Positions 27,670 through 36,293 of a stretch of 64,000 bases of DNA are shown piece after piece. The notes below the pieces were generated by a model that saw only the letters and a list, made by a program, of their open reading frames with translations, did not search any database and was not told where the DNA came from. The stretch is from Bacteroidales bacterium (lineage in GTDB: Bacteria; Bacteroidota; Bacteroidia; Bacteroidales; UBA932). The first letter of the stretch is position 1. Each line of letters starts with the position of its first letter. The stretch lies in NCBI GenBank assembly GCA_017443025.1, contig JAFSPG010000001.1, positions 88,457 through 152,456 of the forward strand, read 5' to 3'. Position numbers and translations under genes: made by a program.

Positions 27670-29175
27670 CTATTGATGGGCCGGACGAAGCAGGTCAAGA
27701 ACCACCTTTACAGGATTGAAAGTTTCGAGCGGAACCTCTACGAACAGAGTGTTCCAGTCGCTCATTGCGCCGTTCCACAGGCCCGGAAGCTCCAGGGCCT
27801 TCAGCTCGCGGCCCTGATAGCTCTTCGAGCTGATGAAGCCGGCATCCTCATCCACATACTCGGGCAGATTGAATTTCTCGCCTTTGTAGTTGCGGAGGCA
27901 GCAGACCAGGTCAACAGGGTTGAAATGCGTGACTTCCTTCATTATGAAACCGTACTGAGGGTCCTGCTTGTTGATCTGGACGCTCTCGAGTATCTGAAGG
28001 TTCGAAGAACCGTCTTTGCCGGAAATGATGAAGGGACCGCCGCCGGGCTCGCCTTCGTTGCGGACCATTCCGCAGACGCGAATCGGACGGTTGAGCTTGG
28101 CGCGGATAAGGTTGAAACGGTCCATCGGATTGGTGCAGAGCGGCAGCTGAATGCAGAGTTCACGGTCGAGGAAGGACTCTGCCCTGTCGCACAGGGCACG
28201 GGCATTTGCCGAAAGAGGATTCGGCTCGGCGTCAAACTCACGGAGGAAGTCGAAAATCTCATCCCTCAGCTGCAGGGCCTTGCCCATCAGAACCTTTTTA
28301 TAACGTGCGGTAAGAGGAAGCATCCTCTCCTGCGAAACATTGTCGATATTCTTTATGGATACCAGTTCCTCTTCAATCTGGTTGAGATTGTGAATCAGGG
28401 CTCCGTGGCCGGCCGGGCGGAACAGAAGGCGTCCTTCGTCGGTGCGGAAAGGCTTGTTGGATGCATCCACGGCGATGGTATCGGTGGATTTGTCCTGATA
28501 GGTAAACCTTACATTGTAGCGGACTCCGTAACGGGCTTCGTATTCCTTGCGAACCTTGGCAAAGGCTTCTTCAAAAAGATTACGGTGCTCCGGAGAGATG
28601 GTGACGGTAAGGCTCACCGAACCGTCGGCGTTACGCATATAGTTCTGTGCCTCGACAAGATGCTCGGCAAAAGCTGTACGGACTTCTTCGGGGTAACGAT
28701 GGAAGTCAAGTACTCCTTTGGGTTTCGAGCCATAGGCAAGACCTTTGTCGGTAAGAAGCTTCTCGGCTACATCCTTCACGTAATCAGGCGTGGAGGATGG
28801 TTTCCCGAACAGTTCCTCGCGGTAGAAGGCGAATTTTTCAATTTGCGCGGCAAGGCGGCAAACTGGAGCATCTTCCGGAAGAGACTCGCCTGCTTTAAGT
28901 TTTTCCAGGCCGGAGAAAATATCCTTGAACATTCTGGAAGCCGCACCGGAGGCGGGAACGAACTTGCATTTTCCGGCCACCGGGGCTGTATCGGCGTATT
29001 TCACGGCTTCGTCGGCCTCGGCATCCGAAAGCACCTTGATACCCCTCTGTGGAGTGGCGGCACCGACAATCTTCATCCACGGAAAGCCTTTCTTGAATCT
29101 TTCCACCTGTGCCTCAGCGGTCTTTTCGGGAATCCCGAGACCTGAGAGCTGATTGAGATCTTCTTGAGAGAACAT
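27670..29175 (-). CDS. DUF4301 family protein
   Basis: A 501-residue cytoplasmic protein of a Bacteroidetes-enriched family with no established function. The start at 29175 (MFSQEDLNQL) is preferred to one 48 bases further upstream, which would add a low-complexity tail. Recognisable segments are FVPASGAASRMFKDIFSGL (near residue 77; it resembles nucleotidyltransferase or sugar-nucleotide pyrophosphorylase G-rich loops) and RPAGHGALIHNLNQIE (near 250). A nucleotidyltransferase-like fold is possible but unproven. It converges with the AraC-type gene, 12 bp apart. Confidence 0.82.
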   Translation of the reverse strand: MFSQEDLNQLSGLGIPEKTAEAQVERFKKGFPWMKIVGAATPQRGIKVLSDAEADEAVKYADTAPVAGKCKFVPASGAASRMFKDIFSGLEKLKAGESLPEDAPVCRLAAQIEKFAFYREELFGKPSSTPDYVKDVAEKLLTDKGLAYGSKPKGVLDFHRYPEEVRTAFAEHLVEAQNYMRNADGSVSLTVTISPEHRNLFEEAFAKVRKEYEARYGVRYNVRFTYQDKSTDTIAVDASNKPFRTDEGRLLFRPAGHGALIHNLNQIEEELVSIKNIDNVSQERMLPLTARYKKVLMGKALQLRDEIFDFLREFDAEPNPLSANARALCDRAESFLDRELCIQLPLCTNPMDRFNLIRAKLNRPIRVCGMVRNEGEPGGGPFIISGKDGSSNLQILESVQINKQDPQYGFIMKEVTHFNPVDLVCCLRNYKGEKFNLPEYVDEDAGFISSKSYQGRELKALELPGLWNGAMSDWNTLFVEVPLETFNPVKVVLDLLRPAHQ

Positions 29176-29219
29176 GGTGTATTCAGTTTTAGTGTCTTGC
29201 AAATATATGTAAATATGTG

Positions 29220-30263
29220 TCAATAATCAAGATAAAATTCGCGGCGGTATCTGTATTCCTTTCGCATCCTTTCGAAATCGCCGGGATTGATGCGGAGAAG
29301 GAAGTCGTCCGTGAATACAGGATAATTATATGAAAGCATCGAGGCAATCTCACCCTGGCTGAGACCGAGCAGCGACAGCTTGACGGATTCGGCCTCTGGC
29401 ACATCCTTGGGAGGATAGAATTCGTAAAGCTGGCTCATTCCGAGCACGCGGGCAACAGCCCTTACAGCCGCCGCTGTGGCATTCTGCTTTCCCTGATATG
29501 AATAACCGGCGATGTGCGGCGTAGCTATGTCCACGACATCGAGGAGAGCCCTATTGATGTCCGGCTCGTTTCTCCAGGTATCGATGATGGTGGCCCCGAG
29601 ATGGGGAATTGCCTCCAGCAGGGCGGCCTCGTCGACGACCTCTCCCCTGCTGGCATTGATGAAGATGGCGCCTTTTTTCATCTTCTTGAAAAAGACGCGG
29701 CCGGCCATGTCGCGGGTGGAGTCATCGAGCGGAACGTGAAGCGTGACGATATCCGACTGCCTTAGAAGCTCTTCGAGGGTACAGAACTCGTAGGGGCCTT
29801 CGATGGCGGCCCTCGGAGGGTCGCAGAGAACGGTTCTGAAGCCGAGCGACTCCAGGGCCATCTTTACTCGCCCGCCCACGTGGCCGACACCGATGATGCC
29901 GACCGTCTTCCTGCGAAGGTCGATGTTCTTCCTCGATGCCACACCGTAAAGGGCGCAGAGCACGTATCCCATCACTCCTCCCGCATTGCAGCCGGGCGCA
30001 TTCCTGACAATGATTCCCTTGCTTCCGCACCACTTGAGGTCAATGTGGTCAGTGCCAATCGTGGCCGAAGAGACAACTTTTACTTTTGAACCTTCAAGAA
30101 GATTCTCGTCGCAGATTGTTCGGGTTCTGACGATGATGGCGTCTGCGTCTTTAACGGCTTCCCTGTCGATTTTTTCTGCAGGAAGATACTCCACATCGGC
30201 GTAAGGTTCGAAAACGCCTTCGAGAAAAGGGATTGCTTTATCTGCTACTATCCTGCTCATCAC
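29220..30263 (-). CDS. pdxB: Erythronate-4-phosphate dehydrogenase PdxB
   Basis: Oxidises 4-phosphoerythronate in the DXP-dependent vitamin B6 pathway. The 347-residue D-2-hydroxyacid dehydrogenase has GIIGVGHVGGRVK (NAD-binding loop near residue 118), INASRGEVVDE (near 203), a catalytic Arg/Glu/His set ending in TPHIAGYSYQGK, and a C-terminal extension typical of PdxB. It starts inside the stop of the DUF721 gene (ATGA overlap), so the two are translationally coupled. Confidence 0.92.
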   Translation of the reverse strand: MMSRIVADKAIPFLEGVFEPYADVEYLPAEKIDREAVKDADAIIVRTRTICDENLLEGSKVKVVSSATIGTDHIDLKWCGSKGIIVRNAPGCNAGGVMGYVLCALYGVASRKNIDLRRKTVGIIGVGHVGGRVKMALESLGFRTVLCDPPRAAIEGPYEFCTLEELLRQSDIVTLHVPLDDSTRDMAGRVFFKKMKKGAIFINASRGEVVDEAALLEAIPHLGATIIDTWRNEPDINRALLDVVDIATPHIAGYSYQGKQNATAAAVRAVARVLGMSQLYEFYPPKDVPEAESVKLSLLGLSQGEIASMLSYNYPVFTDDFLLRINPGDFERMRKEYRYRREFYLDY

Positions 30264-30607
30264 TGAAGAACTATTCCTTTAATGAAACTGATTTTAGGGT
30301 CGTCGGGAGAAAACAGGGAATCATCCTTCAGAATCTCATTGATTTCACAGACGAGTTCCTCGCGGCGGAAAAAGAGCTGCTGCCGCAGCATCGACGACGA
30401 TATATAACAGTATAATATATTGTTTTTCAAATATTTGCGCGTAGTGTACGGAGCCGCTCCGCTGATGGCATCCCAGGCCGCGAATATCCTCTGCTCGTTG
30501 AGCCCTGACGCCAGCTTCATCTCCTTGATGAAGGCATCCACGAGATAATCCATCCCGACGGCTTCTCGCCGGGCAAGTCTGGCGTTGTTGTCATTCTTGA
30601 GAGCCAT
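30260..30607 (-). CDS. DUF721 (DciA-like) protein
   Basis: A 115-residue protein of the DUF721 family, related to the replicative-helicase operator DciA. The conserved region is FAAWDAISGAAPYTTRKYLK (about 43-62) followed by the strand LYCYISSSMLRQQLFFRREE with the KH-like fold. It lies directly downstream of recF (4 bp) and overlaps pdxB by 4 bases. The recF-DUF721 pairing is common in Bacteroidetes and supports a DNA-replication link; direct helicase loading here is inferred. Confidence 0.86.
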   Translation of the reverse strand: MALKNDNNARLARREAVGMDYLVDAFIKEMKLASGLNEQRIFAAWDAISGAAPYTTRKYLKNNILYCYISSSMLRQQLFFRREELVCEINEILKDDSLFSPDDPKISFIKGIVLQ

Positions 30608-30611
30608 CTTC

Positions 30612-31715
30612 CTAGAGATTCTGGGTTTGGAACGAGCCGTCGGAGGTTTCGATATACACTCTGTCGGATGTGACGGTGTCGACTATCGACTGGAGACGCA
30701 CCTTGTTGCAGTCGGTAATGAAAATCTGGCCGAAATCCTTGCCCGCCACCATGCCGATAAGGTTCGACACCCTTTCCATGTCGAGCTTGTCGAAAACGTC
30801 GTCAAGAAGGAGAATGGGCGGGAAGCCATACGTCGAACGCATCAGTTCGTACTGGGCGAATTTTAGCGCCACGAGGAAGGATTTCTGCTGCCCCTGGGAG
30901 CCTCCTGTCCTGATCGGATGGCCTCCGAGGCTGAAGAGAAAATCATCCCTCTGAATACCTGCAGAGGTATATCCGAGGGCGATATCTTTGTCGATGCTCG
31001 CGTGAAGTATGTCTTCAAGGGGGGCCTTGTCGAGGTCAGAGAGATATTTTATGCCGATGGTTTCCTTACCTCCGGAAATGAGTTTATAATACTCAGAGGC
31101 GAGCGGGGCGATGCCTTCCACGAATTTGGCGCGGGCCTCGTGAATTCCGGCGGCGAGGGCCGACATCCTCGTAGCGAGGACGTCAAGCAAAGAGTGGTCG
31201 GGCGACTGCTCCTTGAGGAGTTTGTTTCTCTGGGCAAGGAAACGGCCATACTGCTGAATGTCAGACAGATACTTCGGGCTCATCTGCGACAGTACTCCAT
31301 TCACGAACTTGCGGCGGAATTCGCCGGACTCACTGACCAGCGCGGTATCGGATGGCGAGACGAGTACTACCGGAAGCAGGCCGATATGGTCAGCCGCCCG
31401 TTGGCAGGCCTTGCCGTCGCGGCGGATTTTCTTCTCGAGCCCTTCGCCCACCTGAATGGTGAATTTCGACACCATGCCGTCGGGCATAGAGTAGGTTCCG
31501 GTGATGGTGAACTGCTTGGTTCCATAACGGAAATTCTGCCTGTCGCTGCTCTGGAAGGCGCTTTTTGTCATCGACAGATAATAGATTGCGTCGATAAGAT
31601 TGGTCTTCCCTTCTCCGTTGTTGCCGGAGATGCAGTTTATGTTGGGAGAAAACTCCAGCTGGGCGGAAGCTATGTTCCGGAAATCCCCGATTATTATCTT
31701 CTCAAGTATAGCCAT
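30612..31715 (-). CDS. recF: DNA replication and repair protein RecF
   Basis: An SMC-like ATPase that helps load RecA at single-strand gaps. The 367-residue protein has Walker A GNNGEGKTNLIDAIYYL near residue 33, the ABC-type signature GGSQGQQKSFLVALKFAQ near 267 and Walker B PILLLDDVFDKLD near 297. Length is normal. It is first in the minus-strand recF-DUF721-pdxB operon and divergent from the TPR gene. Confidence 0.95.
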   Translation of the reverse strand: MAILEKIIIGDFRNIASAQLEFSPNINCISGNNGEGKTNLIDAIYYLSMTKSAFQSSDRQNFRYGTKQFTITGTYSMPDGMVSKFTIQVGEGLEKKIRRDGKACQRAADHIGLLPVVLVSPSDTALVSESGEFRRKFVNGVLSQMSPKYLSDIQQYGRFLAQRNKLLKEQSPDHSLLDVLATRMSALAAGIHEARAKFVEGIAPLASEYYKLISGGKETIGIKYLSDLDKAPLEDILHASIDKDIALGYTSAGIQRDDFLFSLGGHPIRTGGSQGQQKSFLVALKFAQYELMRSTYGFPPILLLDDVFDKLDMERVSNLIGMVAGKDFGQIFITDCNKVRLQSIVDTVTSDRVYIETSDGSFQTQNL

Positions 31716-31748
31716 AACACTACAAAGTTATTAATTATTCCCATCAAA

Positions 31749-31779
31749 TTGCGCGATAATTATATTTTTTGTATTTTTG
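31749..31779 (+). promoter_or_regulatory. Promoter of the TPR protein and yebC
   Basis: TTG (31749-31751) is followed after 20 bp by TATTTTTG (31772-31779). Transcription should begin near 31786. This rules out a more upstream start codon at 31777 for the next gene and supports the ATG at 31831. Confidence 0.6.
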
Positions 31780-31830
31780 CAGGCTATTTGCCCGATGGGC
31801 TGTTTATTGAAAATAAAAAATCTAGATATT

Positions 31831-32520
31831 ATGGCAAAAGAAAACCTCAAAGAACAGGAAAAGCTCCAGCAGGAAAAAGTCGCTGAAAGCATTTCCAAAG
31901 TTGACGCATTCTTCAACGAGAACAAAAAGACCATCACCTCAATCCTTTGCTGCCTCGTAGTGCTCGGACTCGGCATCCTCGCCTATCAGCACTTCGTCCG
32001 CGCTCCCAAGATTGCCGAAGCTCTCGCCCAGTCTTATCAGGCCCAGGCCGCTTTTGACAAAGGCGAATTCGAGCTCGCTCTCAAAGGCGACGGCAACACC
32101 CTCGGATTCGAGCAGGTAATTGAAGATTACGGCAGCGCCGCCGGCGAGTCCGTTTTTCTTTATGCTGGTCTTTGCGAACTGCAGCTCGGCAACTACGAGA
32201 ACGCCATCAATTTCCTCGACAAATATGAAGGCGATGATACCATCCTCGCAGCCAGGGCAATTTCAGCCAAGGCCGATGCCTATTCAGCCCTCGAGAACTA
32301 CGACAAAGCCATCGCCCTTTACAACGATGCCGCAAAGAAAGCCGACAACGCTTACGCTGCCGAGTATCTCCTGAAGGCCGCCGTCGTCTGCGAAGAGACC
32401 GGCAACACCGCAAAGGCCCTCGAGACCTACAAACTGATTAAGGACCAGTATCCTATGACCAGAGAAGGCCAGACCATCGACAAATACATTTCCAGAATCG
32501 AGAACGCACCTGCCAAATAG
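31831..32520 (+). CDS. TPR membrane protein, YfgM-like
   Basis: A 229-residue protein with a charged N-terminus (KENLKEQEKLQQEKVAES), one membrane segment (about 35-52, TSILCCLVVLGLGILAY) and an extracytoplasmic region of tetratricopeptide repeats. Repeat-like segments include SVFLYAGLCELQLGNYENAI, ALENYDKAIALYNDAAKK and ETGNTAKALETYKLIKDQY. YfgM-type proteins attach to the SecYEG translocon and periplasmic chaperones; this is the closest match in shape. It lies 6 bp upstream of yebC. Confidence 0.8.
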   Translation: MAKENLKEQEKLQQEKVAESISKVDAFFNENKKTITSILCCLVVLGLGILAYQHFVRAPKIAEALAQSYQAQAAFDKGEFELALKGDGNTLGFEQVIEDYGSAAGESVFLYAGLCELQLGNYENAINFLDKYEGDDTILAARAISAKADAYSALENYDKAIALYNDAAKKADNAYAAEYLLKAAVVCEETGNTAKALETYKLIKDQYPMTREGQTIDKYISRIENAPAK

Positions 32521-32526
32521 TCAATT

Positions 32527-33285
32527 ATGGGAAGAGCTTTTGAATTCCGCAAGGAAAGGAAAATGAAAAGATGGGGTCACATGGCCCGCGTCTTCACCAA
32601 ACTCGGAAAGGAAATCACCATCGCCGTAAAGCAGGGAGGCCCTGACGTAGTCGGCAACCCCCGTCTCAGAGCCCTCATGGCCGAGGCCCGCGCCGAGCAG
32701 ATGCCCAAGGAGAACATCGAGCGCGCCATCAAGAAGGCCACCGACAAAACCCTCGGAGATTTCAAGGAAATCGTATATGAGGGATACGGCCCCTTCGGTA
32801 TCGCCTATCTCGTAGAGACCGCCACCGACAACAACACCCGTACGGTCGCCAACGTCCGTTCCTACTTCACCAAGTGCGGCGGCTCGCTCGGAACCAGCGG
32901 CAGCGTGGCCTTCATGTTCGACCACAAGTGCGTGTTCCGCATCAAGGAAGATCCCGCCAAGCCCATCGACATCGATGAACTCGAGCTTGAGCTGATCGAC
33001 TACGGCGCTGAAGATGTATTCAAGCAGGAAATCGAGGACGAAGACGAGAACGTTACCGTCGAAATCTGCATATACGGCGATTACACCGCCTACGGAGCTC
33101 TTCAGAAATACATCGAGGAAAACGGTTACGACCTTGTTTCCGGCGGTTTCGAGCGCATCCCCAACGTGGAGCTCAAGGATGTAACTCCGGAGCAGCGCGC
33201 AACCCTTGACAAGCTCACGGGGCTGTTGGAGGACGACGAAGACGTCACCAACGTTTACACCACGGCAAAGCCCGCAGAAGAATAA
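32527..33285 (+). CDS. yebC: YebC/PmpR family protein
   Basis: A 252-residue cytoplasmic protein of the YebC/TACO1 family, described both as transcription regulators and as helpers of proline-rich translation. It opens MGRAFEFRKERKMKRWGHMA, with the typical domain I (about 1-80, PRLRALMAEARAEQMPKENI) followed by two ferredoxin-like domains (YEGYGPFGIAYLVETATDN). The C-terminal acid tail ends EEDE-like. It is followed by a good terminator. Confidence 0.92.
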   Translation: MGRAFEFRKERKMKRWGHMARVFTKLGKEITIAVKQGGPDVVGNPRLRALMAEARAEQMPKENIERAIKKATDKTLGDFKEIVYEGYGPFGIAYLVETATDNNTRTVANVRSYFTKCGGSLGTSGSVAFMFDHKCVFRIKEDPAKPIDIDELELELIDYGAEDVFKQEIEDEDENVTVEICIYGDYTAYGALQKYIEENGYDLVSGGFERIPNVELKDVTPEQRATLDKLTGLLEDDEDVTNVYTTAKPAEE

Positions 33286-33304
33286 ATTGAACGGATAATC
33301 AGGG

Positions 33305-33333
33305 AAAGACGAAGCTTCGGGCTCCGTCTTTTC
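33305..33333 (+). terminator. Intrinsic terminator after yebC
   Basis: AAAGACG (33305-33311) pairs with CGTCTTT (33325-33331), extended by AGC/GGCT-type pairs across a TTCG loop, and followed by a short T-run. It ends the TPR-yebC transcript just before the carboxyltransferase gene, whose ATG lies 7 bp away, so the decarboxylase operon must be started by a promoter in or before the hairpin, or by read-through. Confidence 0.7.
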
Positions 33334-33339
33334 TATGAA

Positions 33340-34914
33340 ATGACAAAGACTATGTCAATACAGCAAGACAATATCCAGAAACTGGTTGAACGCAGGGCCA
33401 AGGCCCGCCTGGGCGGCGGTGAGAAACGCATCGAAGCCCAGCACCAGAAAGGGAAGAAAACCGCCCGCGAGAGAATAGCCCTCCTGCTCGACGAAGGCAG
33501 CTTCGAAGAGTTCGACATGTTCGTACAGCACCGCTGCACCAACTTCGGGATGGACAAACAGCATTTCGACGGCGACGGCGTCGTAACCGGCTGCGGCACC
33601 ATTGCTGGCCGCCCCGTTTACGTTTTCGCCCAGGATTTCACCGTGTCGGGAGGTTCTCTTTCGAAGACTATGTCCGAGAAAATCTGCAAGGTAATGGACA
33701 TGGCCCTCAAGAACGGCGCTCCCTGCATCGGCATCAATGATTCCGGCGGCGCCCGCATCCAGGAAGGCATCGACTCCCTGGCCGGCTTCGGCGAAATCTT
33801 CGAGCGCAACATCCTTTCTTCGGGCGTAGTGCCCCAGATTTCCGGAATCTTCGGTCCCTGCGCAGGCGGAGCCGTTTACTCCCCCGCCCTCACCGACTTC
33901 ACCCTCATGGTCAAGAATACCTCCTACATGTTCCTTACCGGCCCTGCCGTAGTAAAGAGCGTTACCGGAGAAGAAGTCGACCAGGAGCACCTCGGAGGCG
34001 CCAGCGTCCACGCTACCAAGAGCGGTGTGGCCCATTTCGCCGCAGAGAACGAGGATGAAGCCATCGAGACCATCAAGACTCTCCTCTCCTACATTCCCCA
34101 GAACAACATGGAGGAGGCTCCGGTGGTGCCGACCAACGATCCTGTTTCCCGCGTGGATGACAGCCTCAACGAGATTATCCCCGACAATCCCAATAAAGCC
34201 TACGATATGTACAAGGTCATCGGCGCCATCGTCGATGACGGCAAGTTCTTCGAGGTTCACCAGGGATTCGCAAAGAATATCATCGTGGGCTTCGCCCATA
34301 TGAACGGCCGCAGCGTAGGTATCGTCGCCAACCAGCCCAACATGCTGGCCGGCGTGCTCGATATCAACGCCTCCCGAAAGGCCTCACGCTTCGTCCGCTT
34401 CTGCGACGCCTTCAATATTCCGCTGGTAACTCTGGTGGATGTTCCAGGCTTCCTTCCCGGAACTCAGCAGGAGTACGGAGCCATCATCTCCAACGGAGCT
34501 AAACTGCTCTACGCCTATGGCGAGGCTACAGTTCCCAAGGTTACCGTTACCCTTCGCAAGTCCTACGGCGGCGCACATATCGTGATGAGCTGCAAGCAGC
34601 TCCGCGGTGACATCAACTACGCCTGGCCTTCGGCTCAGATTGCCGTTATGGGAGCAGACGGAGCCGTTAACATCCTCTATGCCAAGGATTTGAAGAGCAC
34701 CGAGGACCCTGCCGAGCAGGCCGCAATCAGGGATGCCAAGAAGAAGGAATACGAAGAGCTGTTCAACAATCCTTACCGTGCCGCCGAGAAAGGCTACATC
34801 GACGATGTGATTGAGCCGCGCAACACCCGTTTCCGCGTAATCCGCGCCCTCGAGATGCTTGCAGGCAAGAAACAGAACATCCCTGCCAAAAAGCACGACA
34901 ATCTTCCTCTTTAA
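33340..34914 (+). CDS. mmdA: Methylmalonyl-CoA decarboxylase/acyl-CoA carboxylase carboxyltransferase subunit (alpha)
   Basis: Transfers the carboxyl group between methylmalonyl-CoA (or propionyl-CoA) and biotin. The protein is 524 residues from the ATG at 33340; an alternative ATG at 33352 gives 520. It has both crotonase-like halves: N-terminal with [20 protein letters not shown] and [17 protein letters not shown], and C-terminal with [17 protein letters not shown] and [15 protein letters not shown]. Gene order with an OadG-like subunit, a biotin carrier and OadB shows that it works in the sodium-pumping decarboxylase, linked to the succinate-propionate route. Confidence 0.93.
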   Translation: MTKTMSIQQDNIQKLVERRAKARLGGGEKRIEAQHQKGKKTARERIALLLDEGSFEEFDMFVQHRCTNFGMDKQHFDGDGVVTGCGTIAGRPVYVFAQDFTVSGGSLSKTMSEKICKVMDMALKNGAPCIGINDSGGARIQEGIDSLAGFGEIFERNILSSGVVPQISGIFGPCAGGAVYSPALTDFTLMVKNTSYMFLTGPAVVKSVTGEEVDQEHLGGASVHATKSGVAHFAAENEDEAIETIKTLLSYIPQNNMEEAPVVPTNDPVSRVDDSLNEIIPDNPNKAYDMYKVIGAIVDDGKFFEVHQGFAKNIIVGFAHMNGRSVGIVANQPNMLAGVLDINASRKASRFVRFCDAFNIPLVTLVDVPGFLPGTQQEYGAIISNGAKLLYAYGEATVPKVTVTLRKSYGGAHIVMSCKQLRGDINYAWPSAQIAVMGADGAVNILYAKDLKSTEDPAEQAAIRDAKKKEYEELFNNPYRAAEKGYIDDVIEPRNTRFRVIRALEMLAGKKQNIPAKKHDNLPL

Positions 34915-34929
34915 TTACTGCGCCTACAG

Positions 34930-35835
34930 ATGAAAAGATTTATAACAGTCATCTTGCTCGCCGCCTTCTGCCTCGTGGCAAAGGGCCAGAACGTCTCCGA
35001 CATGATTATTTCGGAGATTCTGCCCGTGCCCGACAGCACCGGCATCAGGGATGATTTCGGGCGCCAGACCGGATGGATCGAGCTTATGAACACTTCCCAG
35101 GGGACGGTTCTCCTGGGCGGCTGCCATCTGACCGACGATCTGTCCGACCTGAAGAAAAGCCTTATTCCCAAGAGCGACAGCCGTGCACAGGTAGGCCCCA
35201 GACAGGTTGCCCTGTTCTTTGCGAGCGGCCGTGGCGCCGATGGCACCTTCTACGCCAATTTCGAAGTCCGCAAGGGCTCTACTGTATATCTTATCAGCAA
35301 CGACGGCCGTACAGTCATCGACTCGCTTGCAATTCCGGCCGACCTTCCCGACGGAAAGTCCATTGCAAAGTTCGCAAACGATGCCAAGAAGATGGATTTC
35401 CAGCCGGTATGGCCTTCCGAGCCCAGCCCGATGATAGTCAACGGCAGCGGCGAACAGCTCAGCAACGCCCAGATAATGGCCGAGAAGGACCCGTTTGGTA
35501 TAGTTCTTACGGTTGTATCGGTTTCGGTCGTATTCGTGGCTCTTGCAGTGCTCTGGTTCCTGTTCTCTTCGCTGTTCAAGGATAAGAAAGACAAGAAGGC
35601 CCCGGCTCCAAAGAAAGTGAAGGCCGGCGAAGTCAGCCCCGAGGTTGCCCTTGCAATTGCAATGGCGCTTGAGGCCGAGGCTGGCGGAGACGACGAAGCC
35701 GCGATAGCCATGGCCCTGCACCTTTACCTTACTGACTGCATCCACGACCAGGAGAGTTTCGTGCTCACCATCAGGCCTTCCGGCCCCACGCAGTGGAACG
35801 ACAAGCAGCAGACATTCAGACAATTGCCCAGATAA
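34930..35835 (+). CDS. OadG-like gamma subunit with N-terminal lamin-tail-like domain
   Basis: A 301-residue membrane subunit. Residues 1-20 are a signal peptide. Residues about 25-175 form a beta domain resembling a lamin-tail (LTD) fold (MIISEILPVPDSTG, GWIELMNTSQGTVLLGGCHL). One membrane segment follows at about 195-215 (GIVLTVVSVSVVFVALAVLW), and then comes a Lys-rich and helical cytoplasmic tail with EVALAIAMALEAEAGGDDEA. OadG subunits are usually short, 80-100 residues, so the long extracytoplasmic domain is the notable part, though similar fusions occur in Bacteroidetes. It lies 15 bp after mmdA. Confidence 0.82.
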   Translation: MKRFITVILLAAFCLVAKGQNVSDMIISEILPVPDSTGIRDDFGRQTGWIELMNTSQGTVLLGGCHLTDDLSDLKKSLIPKSDSRAQVGPRQVALFFASGRGADGTFYANFEVRKGSTVYLISNDGRTVIDSLAIPADLPDGKSIAKFANDAKKMDFQPVWPSEPSPMIVNGSGEQLSNAQIMAEKDPFGIVLTVVSVSVVFVALAVLWFLFSSLFKDKKDKKAPAPKKVKAGEVSPEVALAIAMALEAEAGGDDEAAIAMALHLYLTDCIHDQESFVLTIRPSGPTQWNDKQQTFRQLPR

Positions 35836-35846
35836 TAATCAGAAGT

Positions 35847-36287
35847 ATGAAACAATATAAATTCAAAATCTCCGGTAAGGAGTACAACGTGACCATAGAG
35901 TCCGTCGAAAACAAAATCGCAAAGGTTAACGTAAACGGCAATGCCTACGAAGTTGAGCTTGAGAACGAAGTAGCTCCCGCTCCGGCTTCCGCCGCTGCAC
36001 CTGTTGCCGCTGCTCCTTCAGCCGCCCCGGCACCCGCCGCTGCCGCACCTGCGGCAAAGCCTGCCTCCGCCGCCGGCGTAAAGGTTACTTCCCCGCTCCC
36101 GGGCGTTATCATCGAGGTTTCCGTCAAGGAAGGCCAGGCTGTGAAGGCCGGCCAGAAAGTAGCCGTCATCGAGGCCATGAAGATGGAAAATGAGATTACC
36201 GCCTCTCAGGACGGTACAATCTCCGCCATCCACGTAAACAAGGGTGATTCAGTGCTTGAGGGCGCAGATATAGTTTCCATAGCATAA
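35847..36287 (+). CDS. Biotin carboxyl carrier protein of the decarboxylase
   Basis: A 146-residue protein that carries the CO2 as carboxybiotin between the carboxyltransferase and the beta subunit. The start at 35847 (MKQYKFKISGKEYN) is chosen over a longer frame because it is preceded by an AAG-rich leader and gives the usual N-terminus. An Ala-Pro linker (about 50-90) leads to the biotinyl domain with EAMKMENEI near residue 111, whose Lys is biotinylated. It lies 11 bp after the OadG-like gene and 6 bp before oadB. Confidence 0.92.
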   Translation: MKQYKFKISGKEYNVTIESVENKIAKVNVNGNAYEVELENEVAPAPASAAAPVAAAPSAAPAPAAAAPAAKPASAAGVKVTSPLPGVIIEVSVKEGQAVKAGQKVAVIEAMKMENEITASQDGTISAIHVNKGDSVLEGADIVSIA

Positions 36288-36293
36288 TCCGAT

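Noticed and set aside
27673-29145. A 490-codon plus-strand frame opposite the DUF4301 gene
   Set aside because: The minus-strand protein is a recognised family with a good start. The plus-strand frame is its mirror and has no motif.
33355-34299. A 314-codon minus-strand frame opposite mmdA
   Set aside because: mmdA is unmistakable; the antisense frame has no domain and no promoter.
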